Source: Streptomyces venezuelae (lineage in GTDB: Bacteria; Actinomycetota; Actinomycetes; Streptomycetales; Streptomycetaceae). From it: DNA of 64,000 nt. The stretch spans positions 5,058,501 to 5,122,500 of the forward strand of contig NZ_CP029189.1 of assembly GCF_008642275.1 (NCBI RefSeq), read 5' to 3'. Positions 16,762 through 24,420 of the stretch are shown here, one piece after another (the first letter of the stretch is position 1; every line of letters starts with the position of its first letter). The notes beneath the pieces were generated by a model. That model did not search any database, was not told where the DNA came from, and worked only from the letters and a program-made list of their open reading frames with translations. The position numbers and the translations under genes were made by a program.

Positions 16762-17350
16762 CGCCGTACTTCTTGTGCAGCTGTTCCCCGAGGCGGCGCA
16801 GCGCCCGGCCCCGCAGCGGGCCCACCGAGCCGCGGGCGATCCCGAGGCGGCGGCTGACCTCGTCGTACCCCGGGGCGGGGTCCGAGCTCAGGAGCGCCAG
16901 GAGCTGCTGGTCCCGCTCGGGCAGTTCCGCGAGGGCCGACAGGACCTCCGCGCTGCGCTCCCGGCTGAGCAGGGCGTCCTCCGGCCCGGCGTGCGCGGTG
17001 ACGGGACGGTCCAGGCTCCCCGTGTCACCGACGGGAACGTACCGCCCCGAACGTTCGTACTGCTTGAGGCTCTCCCGGCGCGCGCAGGTGGTGAGCCAGG
17101 CCGGGAACCGCTCCGGCGTGTGCATCCGGGGCAGGCTCTGGTACACCCGCAGCCAGGTCATCTGGAAGACCTCCTCACAGTCGGCCGAGCTCAGCCGGTG
17201 CGAGCGGGCCACCGTCCACACCACCGGGGCGTAGCGCTCGACGAGCGCCGCCCACGCCTGCTGGGAACCGGACAGGGCCGCGGCGACCAGCTCACCGGGG
17301 CCGGGAGCTCCGGGGGCCGCGTCCGCCGGGCGCGTTCGCGTCGTAGACAT
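16733..17350 (-). CDS. ECF-type RNA polymerase sigma factor
   Basis: A 205-residue sigma-70-family protein with regions 2 and 4 only. Region 2 includes YAPVVWTVARSHRLSSADCE, EVFQMTWLRVYQSLPRM and FPAWLTTCARRESLK; region 4 includes ALAELPERDQQLLALL, YDEVSRRLGIARGSVGPLRG and RALRRL. ATG 17350 has GGAAGGAA just upstream. No anti-sigma gene is adjacent. It lies downstream of the PKS operon but is separated from it by a terminator hairpin, so it has its own promoter. Four cluster promoters share an unusual two-box motif with ECF-like 16-bp spacing; this factor is the obvious candidate to read them, but that is inference. Confidence 0.85.
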   Translation of the reverse strand: MSTTRTRPADAAPGAPGPGELVAAALSGSQQAWAALVERYAPVVWTVARSHRLSSADCEEVFQMTWLRVYQSLPRMHTPERFPAWLTTCARRESLKQYERSGRYVPVGDTGSLDRPVTAHAGPEDALLSRERSAEVLSALAELPERDQQLLALLSSDPAPGYDEVSRRLGIARGSVGPLRGRALRRLGEQLHKKYGVSGAYRAAV

Positions 17351-17407
17351 GGGTTCCTTCCTGGGTAGTGCGGGGCGGTAGCGGGGCGCGGTTGCGGGCC
17401 GGTTGGC

Positions 17408-17452
17408 GGGCGCCTGCGCGGACCCGTACGTGTCGTGTCCGCGCAGGCGCCC
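17408..17452 (-). terminator. Terminator of the PKS operon
   Basis: A perfect 16-bp stem (17408-17423 with 17437-17452) lies 14 bp after the last PKS gene and before the sigma gene. It ends the hydrolase-monooxygenase-ACP-KS-KS operon. Confidence 0.8.
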
Positions 17453-17465
17453 GTCCCGGTGCCGG

Positions 17466-18602
17466 TCAGCCGGGGGAGCCGGCCGTGTCGAGGACGGCGC
17501 AGCCCACCAGGCCGTCCCCGGACACCGACGTGACGACCGCCGTGCCGCCGTGGGTGCGGCCCTCGTGCTGCCACACACCGAGCACCGCCGCGATCTGCAG
17601 GACCCCGTCGGCGCTGAAGCACTCGCCGACCGTTTCCTTGACCCGTACGACCTGTCCGGGCAGCGCTCCGCCCAGGGCGAGGCCCAGGGCGCTCTCCTCC
17701 ACACGGTCCAGGCCGGTCCGGCCGGTGCACCCCAGGGAGACCGTGGTCACCTCGGCCGGGTCCTTGCCGCTGCGCCGCAGCGCCGCGGCGATCACCGACG
17801 CCAGCCCCTCGGCAAGGCGCTCCCGCGGTGCGAAACCCGTCTCGCAGGCCAGTACCCGGGCGAGGGCCGTCCGCCCCGCGGCCAGCGCCGCGTCCTGCGG
17901 CTCCACCACCAGCACCGCGGCGCCCTCACCCACGGGAGCCTGCGGGTCGAGCGCCCCCGACAGGTGCCAGCCCCACGCGCCCTGCGGGCTGAACTCCTCC
18001 ACGCCGCCGACCAGGAGACGGTCGGCGTGCCCCTGGCGCAGCGCGTTGCGCGCGTAGCGCAGCGCCTGGACACCGGCCAGATGACCGCCGGCCAGCGTGG
18101 CGTTCACCCCGCGCAGTCCGTGCCGGATGGCGATCTGGCCGGCCGCGCAGTTCATCACCGTGTTGGGGAAGAGGCTGGGGTTCACCAGGTAGGGGCGCTC
18201 CTGGCGCAGCGTCTCCATCGAGTACTCGCTGGAGCTGCGGATGCTCCCCGTGCTGGTGCCGAGCACGACACCCGTACGCTCACCGACCGGGTCCGGCTGC
18301 GCGTCCAGCGCCAGCCGGCAGGCCACCAGACCCAGTCGGGTGGTCCGGTCGAGATGGCGCACGCCCTTGCGGCCGATCAGTTCCTCGGTCCGCAGATCGG
18401 GTACGGTCCGCACCGGCCGCGGCGGCGGCGTCTCGTCGCCGGGCAGCGCCTCGGGGTGTCCCGTGAGGCCCTCGGCCACGGCCCGCCCCAGGGCTTCGAG
18501 CCCGAGCCCGGCGGGCGTCGCCACGCCGACCGCGGTGACGGCCAGCGGAAGGACGGCGAGCGTGGGGCGGTCCGCGGCCGCTTCGGCGATGGCGGTGCTC
18601 AT
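17466..18602 (-). CDS. Ketosynthase-like chain-length-factor-type protein (no active Cys)
   Basis: A 378-residue thiolase-fold protein with KASII/KS-beta architecture. Where the KS has TACSAS, this protein reads NATLAGGHLAG, so the nucleophilic Cys is absent. The Gln typical of classic type II chain-length factors is also absent, and the AHGTGT block is replaced by LGCTGRTG. It is therefore a non-condensing partner, probably pairing with the adjacent KS to set chain length or decarboxylate malonyl-ACP. Its ATG overlaps the KS stop (ATGA), giving equal synthesis as in KS/CLF pairs. The missing Gln makes it an atypical member. Confidence 0.85.
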   Translation of the reverse strand: MSTAIAEAAADRPTLAVLPLAVTAVGVATPAGLGLEALGRAVAEGLTGHPEALPGDETPPPRPVRTVPDLRTEELIGRKGVRHLDRTTRLGLVACRLALDAQPDPVGERTGVVLGTSTGSIRSSSEYSMETLRQERPYLVNPSLFPNTVMNCAAGQIAIRHGLRGVNATLAGGHLAGVQALRYARNALRQGHADRLLVGGVEEFSPQGAWGWHLSGALDPQAPVGEGAAVLVVEPQDAALAAGRTALARVLACETGFAPRERLAEGLASVIAAALRRSGKDPAEVTTVSLGCTGRTGLDRVEESALGLALGGALPGQVVRVKETVGECFSADGVLQIAAVLGVWQHEGRTHGGTAVVTSVSGDGLVGCAVLDTAGSPG

Positions 18603-19822
18603 GAGGCCCTTCCGAGAATGGTGATGGCGTTGTTGCCGCCGAAGGCGAACCCGTGGTTCTGCACGACCCGCGGGCTGGCGGGGCGGGCCACGCCCGCCAC
18701 CGGGTCGACGCCCGCGCCCAGCGCGGGGTCGACGTTCTCGACACCGGCGGTGGGCGGCAGGAAGCCCTCGTACAGGGCCATGCAGCAGATCAGCGCGCCG
18801 AAGCCGCTGGCCGCGCCCATCGTGTGGCCGATCATCGACTTGATCGAGCTGATCGGCGGGATCCTGTCGCCGAAGACCTCGCGGGCCGCCGCCACCTCGG
18901 TCGCGTCGTTGGTGCGGGTGCCGGTGCCGTGGGCGCAGATGTAGTCGATGTCCTCGGGTGTGACGCCCGCGCTGCGGTGCGCCGCCCGGATGCACGAGGC
19001 GATGCTGCCCGGATCGGGGTGCACCATGTGCTCGGCGTCGCAGTTGACGCTGTACCCGAGCACCTCGGCGTAGATGCGCGCCCCGCGGGCGACGGCGCGG
19101 TCGTACGGCTCCACGAGCAGCGCGACCCCGCCTTCCGCGGTGAGGATGCCCGCGCGGTCCGCGTCGAAGGGACGGCAGATCTCCTCGGCCAGCGCACCGA
19201 GGCGATAGAACCCGGCGTGCGCCCAGCGGTTCAGCGAGTCCGCGCCGCCGGCCAGCATGTAGTCGGCCTCACCGCTCGCCACCATGTCGTAGGCGTAGCC
19301 GAGCGCGTAGTTGCTGGCCGAACAGGCGGTGGCCAGCGTCAGCGCCTCGCCCGACAGCCCGAGCTCGCTGTTGACCGCGGCGGCGATCCGGCCCGCCGGG
19401 ACGGCGCCGACCCGGCTGCCGTCCAGGGACTTCAGCCCGTCCGCCGCCCAGGCGGAGACGAGCTCCTCGATGACGGCCGACTCGCCGCTGGTGGTGCCCA
19501 TCACGGACCCCGAACGGGCCCCGGCCAGGGCCGACTCGGTGAGATCCGCGTCGGCGACCGCCAGCCGGGCGGCCGACGCCGCGAACTGGGAGCTGCGGCC
19601 CCACCGCGCGGGTTCGATCCGGCGCAGCCACGCGGCGGGGTCGAAGTCGTGCACCTCGCCCGCGTGGGTGTGGGGGAAGCCGGTGGTGTCGAAGCCGCTG
19701 ATGGGCGAGGTGGTGCGGCGGCCGGCCCGGATGGAGGCGGTGAACTCGGCGGCGCCGATGCCGGCGCTGCTCACCGCCCCCAGACCGGTGATGGCGACGC
19801 GGCGGGTGCCCGGCTCAGGCAT
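18599..19822 (-). CDS. Ketosynthase (KASII / type II PKS KS-alpha-like)
   Basis: A 407-residue condensing enzyme with the full Cys-His-His triad: C167 in TACSASNYALG, H298 in AHGTGT, H333 in IGHTMGAASG, and Lys near 328. The opening RRVAITGLGAVSSAGIG and ending NHGFAFGGNNAITIL are typical of FabF-like and type II PKS ketosynthases. It elongates ACP-bound chains by decarboxylative condensation. Order on the minus strand is ACP, KS, KS-beta; the start overlaps the ACP end by 8 bp. Together these form a minimal PKS, though no aromatase or dedicated cyclase of the usual kind is nearby. Confidence 0.92.
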   Translation of the reverse strand: MPEPGTRRVAITGLGAVSSAGIGAAEFTASIRAGRRTTSPISGFDTTGFPHTHAGEVHDFDPAAWLRRIEPARWGRSSQFAASAARLAVADADLTESALAGARSGSVMGTTSGESAVIEELVSAWAADGLKSLDGSRVGAVPAGRIAAAVNSELGLSGEALTLATACSASNYALGYAYDMVASGEADYMLAGGADSLNRWAHAGFYRLGALAEEICRPFDADRAGILTAEGGVALLVEPYDRAVARGARIYAEVLGYSVNCDAEHMVHPDPGSIASCIRAAHRSAGVTPEDIDYICAHGTGTRTNDATEVAAAREVFGDRIPPISSIKSMIGHTMGAASGFGALICCMALYEGFLPPTAGVENVDPALGAGVDPVAGVARPASPRVVQNHGFAFGGNNAITILGRAS

Positions 19823-20090
19823 CGCTACCGGCCTCCAGGGAGCGCGTGACCACGGCCCGGACGCCGTCGAGGTTGACCATCTCGACCAGGGCGTCCTGGG
19901 GGATCTTGACGCCCAGGTCCTTCTCGATGCGGGCCAGGATCTCGATGGCGAGGAGGGAGTCGGCGTCGTGGTCCTCGATGAAGCTGCTCGTGTCGGTGAG
20001 CTCGGCCTGGTCCAGTTCCAGGACTTCCAGGACGATCTCCCGGAGCTGGCTGTCCTGCTCGGCGGTGAGGGTGACGGTGTCGGCGCTCAT
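19815..20090 (-). CDS. Acyl carrier protein
   Basis: A 91-residue acyl carrier protein. The phosphopantetheine attachment site is S45 in EDHDADSLLAIEILARIE, followed by DLGVKIPQDAL. It carries the growing chain for the ketosynthase pair and is presumably activated by the PPTase at 15598. It overlaps both neighbours: the upstream monooxygenase by ATGA and the downstream KS by 8 bp, so it is translated within the coupled operon. The acidic charge and length are normal for type II PKS or fatty-acid ACPs. Confidence 0.95.
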   Translation of the reverse strand: MSADTVTLTAEQDSQLREIVLEVLELDQAELTDTSSFIEDHDADSLLAIEILARIEKDLGVKIPQDALVEMVNLDGVRAVVTRSLEAGSDA

Positions 20091-21490
20091 GGCGTCTGCC
20101 TTTCGTTCGTGGTGGTTGCGGTTGCGGTTGCGGTGGTGGTTGCCGTTGCGGTGGCCGGCCGGGGGCCGGCGGCCGTACGGGTGCCGGGCGCGGGCCGGGC
20201 GGCACCCGCCGCGGCGGTCGGCCGGGGCAGGTGCGCGGGCGGTGCGGGGCGCGGCCCCCGGTGGCGCAGGTTGACGACCGACGCCTGGGCCAGCGCCACC
20301 GGGTTGAGGAAGCGCAGCGGCCCGATGAGCCGGGAGGCGAACAGGTGCATGTGGCGGGCCATGGCCTCGTCGCGGGCCGCCGCCGAGAACATCAGCCGCT
20401 CGAAGGGGTTGAAGGGCCGGCCCTTGGCGTAGTCGATGGCCAGGTGCTGGTGGCCGCCGAGACCGCGCCGGTGGCGGCGTACGTAGGCCGCGAGCGCCTG
20501 GTCCAGGTCACCGCGACCCGTCGCGGCCGTGGCGGTCGCCTCGGCCAGCCACTGGGCGGACTGCAGCGCCCAGCCGCAGCCGACGCCCCACAGCGGGTCG
20601 CTGGTGGTGGCGGCGTCGCCGATGAGCGCGACGCCCGGCGCGCCCGGCCGCCGCGAGTGCAGCGGGTAGTTGACGGTTCCGGTGATCTTGGTGATGCGCT
20701 CGGCGGCGTCGATGTCGGGGCCGCCGGGCAGGGCCCGGACGAACTCCGTGAAGGCGCCCTCCAGATCCTCGCGGAAGGCCGGCAGCCGGTCCTTGCCGGG
20801 GATCACCGCGACGACCGTGACCCCGTCGTCGTTCGGCATCGCGTACGCCACGTCCGGCTCCAGGAACCAGGAGTGCGTGATCCCGTCGCGCAGCGGGAGG
20901 TTCCGGAAGTGCGCGAAGTAGCTGAACCGCTCGTTTTCGTACGTCCGCGTCTCGATCCCGGCGAACCGGGCGACCGGCGAGTCCTTGCCGTCCGCGCCCA
21001 CGACCAGGCGCGCCCGCAGTTCGACCTCCCCGTCGGGCCCCGAGACCCGCGCGCCCACCGTGCGCCCGCCCTCCTGGACCAGGCCGGTCACGGTGTGCCC
21101 GGTCAGCAGGTCGACGCCCGGGGTCCGGGCGGCGTGGGCGCGGATCAGCGGATCGAGGGTGCTGCGCCGGACGTTGTACGAGTACGGCAGTTCGGGGCCG
21201 GCCGGTGCGGCCTTGGGCTCGATCCAGCCCCAGCGCGTGTACCAGCGCGCCTCGTTGCGCACGGCGCCGGCCTTCTCCAGATCGGGGATGAGCCCGAGCT
21301 CTTCGAGGACCGGGTAGGAGCAGGGCTGGAGGTAGTGGGTGCACAGCACCTTGTGGGCCGCGGGGTCCGAGCGGCGTTCGAGCAGGGCGACGCGTACGCC
21401 CCGCCGGGCGAGGAGGATCGCGGCGGCACTGCCGGCAATGCTCGCTCCGCTGATGACGACGTCGTACACGCGGTCTTCGAGCGCGGTCAT
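20087..21490 (-). CDS. FAD-dependent monooxygenase (PHBH-type)
   Basis: A 467-residue flavoprotein of the p-hydroxybenzoate hydroxylase-like class. The FAD site VVISGASIAGSAAAILLARR (GxGxxG variant) is at residues 10-30, a VVGADGKDSPVA motif lies near 170, and the second FAD-contact block VALIGDAATTSDPLWGVG lies near 300. It probably hydroxylates or dehydrogenates a cluster intermediate. Homologues also include geranylgeranyl-reductase-like enzymes, so a reductive role is possible. The last roughly 50 residues are a Pro/Ala/Thr-rich repetitive tail encoded by GTTGCG-like DNA repeats. ATG 21490 overlaps the hydrolase stop (ATGA). Confidence 0.88.
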   Translation of the reverse strand: MTALEDRVYDVVISGASIAGSAAAILLARRGVRVALLERRSDPAAHKVLCTHYLQPCSYPVLEELGLIPDLEKAGAVRNEARWYTRWGWIEPKAAPAGPELPYSYNVRRSTLDPLIRAHAARTPGVDLLTGHTVTGLVQEGGRTVGARVSGPDGEVELRARLVVGADGKDSPVARFAGIETRTYENERFSYFAHFRNLPLRDGITHSWFLEPDVAYAMPNDDGVTVVAVIPGKDRLPAFREDLEGAFTEFVRALPGGPDIDAAERITKITGTVNYPLHSRRPGAPGVALIGDAATTSDPLWGVGCGWALQSAQWLAEATATAATGRGDLDQALAAYVRRHRRGLGGHQHLAIDYAKGRPFNPFERLMFSAAARDEAMARHMHLFASRLIGPLRFLNPVALAQASVVNLRHRGPRPAPPAHLPRPTAAAGAARPAPGTRTAAGPRPATATATTTATATATTTNERQTP

Positions 21491-22434
21491 GCGCTGATCG
21501 CCTCCTTGGCGTAGTGGTGCGGGGATGTCGCCTTGAGGAAGGCGATGACGTGCTCGGCGACCTGTGCCGGCTGTTCCAGCTGGCAGAAGTGGGTGAGCCC
21601 GGGATCCTGGTGGAGCCTGACGTCGGGTATCGACGCCATCAGGGCGTCGATCGCGGACGGCGGCGCCGACGGGTCGTGCGTGCCGCTGACCAGCAGTACG
21701 GGAGCCTCGATCCGGTGGAGCGCAAGGCCCGGACCACGTCCGAGCGTCACGTAGAACTGCAGGAAGCCGTGCGGCTCCACGCGCTCCCGCACCTTGCCGA
21801 TCATGGCTTCGACGATGTCGTCGGGGATCTTCTCGGCGCGCGGGCCCAGCTGGGCCCGCAGGCCGTCGGCGAGCACCCCGCGGAACCGGCCGATCGCCTC
21901 GTGGAAGAAGCGGGCGTCGACGGGCTGGTCGTGGGGCCGGAAGACGGGCGCCACCAGCACGGTGGGGACCGAGGCGCCCGGTGCGCGCCGGGTGAGCAGT
22001 TCGAGCTGGGTGCTCGCGCCGAAGGAATGCGCCACCACCGCGTCGGGACGGACGGGCAGCAGTTCGAGAGCGCGTTCCAGCCATGCGGTCGAGGCGCCCC
22101 GGTCCGCCCAGAGATGGCGTGAACCGCTCCGCCAGGGCAGGTCGAGGGCGAACAGCCGGAGGTCGGCCGGCAGGTACCGCGTGAGTGCCTGCCAGTCCTT
22201 CCAGCTCTCCTCGAAGCCGTGGACGAGGACGACGGCCCGCCCCTGATCGGCGAGCGCGAGCCGTCCCTGAGCGGGGTGTGTGAGGTGTGCGGGGTGTGCG
22301 GGGTGCACGGGGTGTGCAGGGTGTGCGGGGCGCTCCCACACGCGGAGGTACTCGCCGTCCACCTCGTGGTCCACGGCCTGCCGCCATGGACCGCCACGCG
22401 GCGTTCCTCGGTCTGCCAGCAGCACTCGCCTCAC
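21487..22434 (-). CDS. Alpha/beta-fold hydrolase
   Basis: A 315-residue alpha/beta hydrolase. The oxyanion segment is VVLVHGFEESWKDW, the nucleophile is S137 in VVAHSFGAS, the acid lies in LLVSGTHDPSAPP, and the His in DPGLTHFCQLE. It may release the product, hydrolyse an ester or act as a thioesterase. An N-terminal AHPAHPVHPAHP stretch (about residues 37-54) is encoded by tandem GGTGTGC units and looks like slippage expansion. It is first gene of the PKS operon. The GTG at 22434 has a weak ribosome site; a GTG 20 codons later is also plausible. Confidence 0.85.
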   Translation of the reverse strand: MRRVLLADRGTPRGGPWRQAVDHEVDGEYLRVWERPAHPAHPVHPAHPAHLTHPAQGRLALADQGRAVVLVHGFEESWKDWQALTRYLPADLRLFALDLPWRSGSRHLWADRGASTAWLERALELLPVRPDAVVAHSFGASTQLELLTRRAPGASVPTVLVAPVFRPHDQPVDARFFHEAIGRFRGVLADGLRAQLGPRAEKIPDDIVEAMIGKVRERVEPHGFLQFYVTLGRGPGLALHRIEAPVLLVSGTHDPSAPPSAIDALMASIPDVRLHQDPGLTHFCQLEQPAQVAEHVIAFLKATSPHHYAKEAISA

Positions 22435-22523
22435 CTTTCGCCATGCGGTCGGACCGGACGGGAAGGACGATAGGGAGCTTCCGAGCCGTCGCCGGAGTCC
22501 TCAAGAGGTCGCCTGGAGGTCTG

Positions 22524-22563
22524 AAGCAGCAGGTGAGCAGCGGGACTTCAGCCGGGCTTCAGC
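22524..22563 (-). promoter_or_regulatory. Four 11-bp-spaced heptads: candidate SARP operator
   Basis: On the minus strand GCTGAAG, GCTGAAG, GCTGCTC and GCTGCTT begin at 22563, 22552, 22541 and 22530, exactly one 11-bp period apart. Direct heptads with an 11-bp period are the hallmark of SARP binding sites. They lie 90-130 bp upstream of the PKS operon start and on the far side of the SARP gene. Confidence 0.65.
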
Positions 22564-22574
22564 AGGACGACAGG

Positions 22575-22610
22575 CGGTCTCCAGCCACGCTCCGCGATGG
22601 CTGGAGACCG
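22575..22610. promoter_or_regulatory. Perfect 13-bp inverted repeat in the divergent promoter region
   Basis: CGGTCTCCAGCCA (22575-22587) and TGGCTGGAGACCG (22598-22610) are perfect inverted copies with a 10-bp spacer. No T-run follows on either strand and no gene ends here, so an operator is more likely than a terminator. The regulator is unknown. Confidence 0.55.
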
Positions 22611-22711
22611 ACGCTGTCCATTTCTTGACCGAGCCTTGGGGATTACCTCCCCGCACTCCTCTGACCTGCGGAAATAAGGTCAAGTCAAAGGGTGTGAAGG
22701 GGGGTTGACGA

Positions 22712-22741
22712 TTGACAAACCGACCGACGGATTTTTAGGGT
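22712..22741 (+). promoter_or_regulatory. Candidate SARP-gene promoter with ARE-like element
   Basis: TTGACA (22712-22717) and TAGGGT (22736-22741) are 18 bp apart, 42 bp before the SARP ATG. AAACCG (22717-22722) with CGGATTT (22728-22734) resembles the AAACCG/CGGTTT arms of butyrolactone-receptor (ARE) sites. A ScbR-type gene lies just downstream of the SARP gene, which fits receptor control. Confidence 0.4.
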
Positions 22742-22782
22742 CGAAGTGACTGGTAACTAACGACTATCCGGGGGTAAGTCGA

Positions 22783-23583
22783 ATGGACGTCTCAGTACTA
22801 GGATCATTTGATGTCCGCATATCAGGGGTCAATGCGACGCCAACCGCATTAAAACCGGCCAAACTGCTCGCCCTGCTCTCCATGAGCCGCAACCAGCCCG
22901 TCTCGGTGGCCGAGAGCGTGCAGGAGCTGTGGGCCGGAGACGCGCCGCGCACCGCGGGATCGGCCATCCACACGTACGTACGTCACCTGCGCGAGCTGAT
23001 CGCGACCGCGGAACCGGACCTCGACCCCAAGACCGTCATCTGCACCCGCCCCGGCGGCTACCTGCTCGACCTCGCGCCGGGTGAGGTCGACTCCGAGGAG
23101 TTCGGCCGGCTGGCGGAGCGCGGCCACCGCGCCGTGAGCCTCGGTGACGACGTGCTCGCCTCCAGCCGCTTCCGCCAGGCCCTGGCCCTCTGGCGTGGTC
23201 CCGTCCTCGCCGATCTGCCCGTCGGCCCCATCCTGGCGATCCGCAAGAAGGAACTGGAAGAGCGGCGCCGCTCCGCCCTCGACCGGTGCATCAGCGCCGA
23301 ACTCCGGCTCGGACGCCACTACGAGCTGCTGGGCGAGCTGGTCGCCCATGCCGCCGACGACCGCACCCACGAACCGCTCCACGCCCAGCTGATGCTCGCC
23401 TTTTACCGCGCCGGACGCCGGGTGCAGGCACTGGAGGTCTACCGCGAACTGCGGCACGAGCTCTCCAGCCGCCTCGGTCTGGAACCCTCCCCCCGCATCC
23501 AGGCACTGCACCGCGCGATCATCGCGTCGGACCGTTCGCTGCAGCGGGAGCCGGGGGAGCGGCGGGAGACCCGGACGGCATAG
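22783..23583 (+). CDS. SARP-family transcriptional activator (TTA codon)
   Basis: A 266-residue Streptomyces antibiotic regulatory protein. An OmpR-like winged-helix DNA-binding domain spans about residues 1-92 (RHLRELIATAEPDL, TRPGGYLLDLAPGEVD), and the bacterial transcriptional activation domain follows (FRQALALWRGPVLADLP, YRAGRRVQALEVYRELRHEL, LGLEPSPRIQALHRAI). It lacks the NB-ARC/TPR part of AfsR, so it is a small pathway-specific type like DnrI. Codon 23 (22849-22851) is TTA, making it dependent on bldA tRNA. It is divergent from the PKS operon, before which 11-bp heptads are found. Confidence 0.95.
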   Translation: MDVSVLGSFDVRISGVNATPTALKPAKLLALLSMSRNQPVSVAESVQELWAGDAPRTAGSAIHTYVRHLRELIATAEPDLDPKTVICTRPGGYLLDLAPGEVDSEEFGRLAERGHRAVSLGDDVLASSRFRQALALWRGPVLADLPVGPILAIRKKELEERRRSALDRCISAELRLGRHYELLGELVAHAADDRTHEPLHAQLMLAFYRAGRRVQALEVYRELRHELSSRLGLEPSPRIQALHRAIIASDRSLQREPGERRETRTA

Positions 23584-23634
23584 GCAGGGCCCGCGGGCAG
23601 AACCGACCAGGGGGAGACAGGAAACACGTGGATC

Positions 23635-24237
23635 ATGCAAGAACGAGCCGCCAGGACCAGGGAGCGCCTCGTGCGCGCCGCGGCGGAGGCATTCGACGAA
23701 CACGGACTCGGGGCGTCCACCATGCAGGCCGTCAGCCGGTCGGCGGGCGTGTCCAAAGGGGCGCTCTACTTCCACTTCCCGTCCAAGGAGCACCTGGCCG
23801 ATGCCGTGCGCGGAGCGTGCGGTGACCGCTTCACGGCGTCGGCCTCCCGCCTGACGGCAGCGGGCGCGTCGCCGATCCAGGTGCTCATGCGCCTGCCGGG
23901 ACTGACGGTCGAATGGCTCGGGGAGGACGTGATCGTACGGGTCGGCCTGCGTCTTGGGCGCGAGCAGGACCGGCGGGGCGACCGGGGCTGTGACGGACCG
24001 AGCCTCCACCGGGACCTGCACGACCTCCTCTCCCGGCTGCTGACCAGCGCCGCGGAGCGGCGGGAGATACGGGCCGGCCTCCCGCTGCGCACCTGCGCCT
24101 CCCTCCTCGTCGGCTTCCTGTTCTCGCTCGAATGCCGGGCTGCGGAGTCGGCGCCGCGCGAGGAACTCCTCGAATCGATCACGGAGCTGTGGAGCATCCT
24201 GACGCTGGGCATGGCGCCGGCGGCGGAGAAGGAGTAG
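23635..24237 (+). CDS. ScbR/ArpA-type TetR regulator
   Basis: A 200-residue TetR protein whose N-terminus closely resembles gamma-butyrolactone receptors: RTRERLVRAAAEAFDEHGLG, ASTMQAVSRSAGVSKGALYF and HFPSKEHLADAV. Members either bind a butyrolactone-like signal or are pseudo-receptors that bind antibiotics. The ligand half (MRLPGLTVEWLGEDVIVRVG) keeps the family pattern, but I cannot tell receptor from pseudo-receptor. It follows the SARP gene by 51 bp on the same strand. An ARE-like element overlaps the SARP promoter, so it may repress the SARP and thereby the cluster. No butyrolactone synthase (AfsA) gene is nearby. Confidence 0.85.
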   Translation: MQERAARTRERLVRAAAEAFDEHGLGASTMQAVSRSAGVSKGALYFHFPSKEHLADAVRGACGDRFTASASRLTAAGASPIQVLMRLPGLTVEWLGEDVIVRVGLRLGREQDRRGDRGCDGPSLHRDLHDLLSRLLTSAAERREIRAGLPLRTCASLLVGFLFSLECRAAESAPREELLESITELWSILTLGMAPAAEKE

Positions 24238-24310
24238 CGGGAGCGGCGACCGGGGAGCGGCGGCCGGACGGCGGCCGGGACCAGAACCGGGGCCACCGAC
24301 CGCCGCCCCC

Positions 24311-24340
24311 TGTATCCGGACGGCACCGGCCGGGCTCTGT
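24311..24340 (+). promoter_or_regulatory. Cluster promoter copy 4 (TGTATCC-N16-GCTCTGT)
   Basis: TGTATCC (24311-24317) and GCTCTGT (24334-24340), 16 bases apart, 80 bp before the second SnoaL-like gene. Boxes and spacing are identical to copy 3 at 11491. Confidence 0.55.
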
Positions 24341-24420
24341 CCTGCGTGCGGCCGCCCGCGGAATGCCGCGGGCGGCCCGGTGCGGAAAACGGCGCAGGAG
24401 AAGGGGCAAGGGTGGACGTG

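Noticed and set aside
22279..22330. CRISPR-like short tandem repeats (GGTGTGC units)
   Set aside because: They have no spacers, code for AHP repeats inside the hydrolase, and look like slippage expansion.
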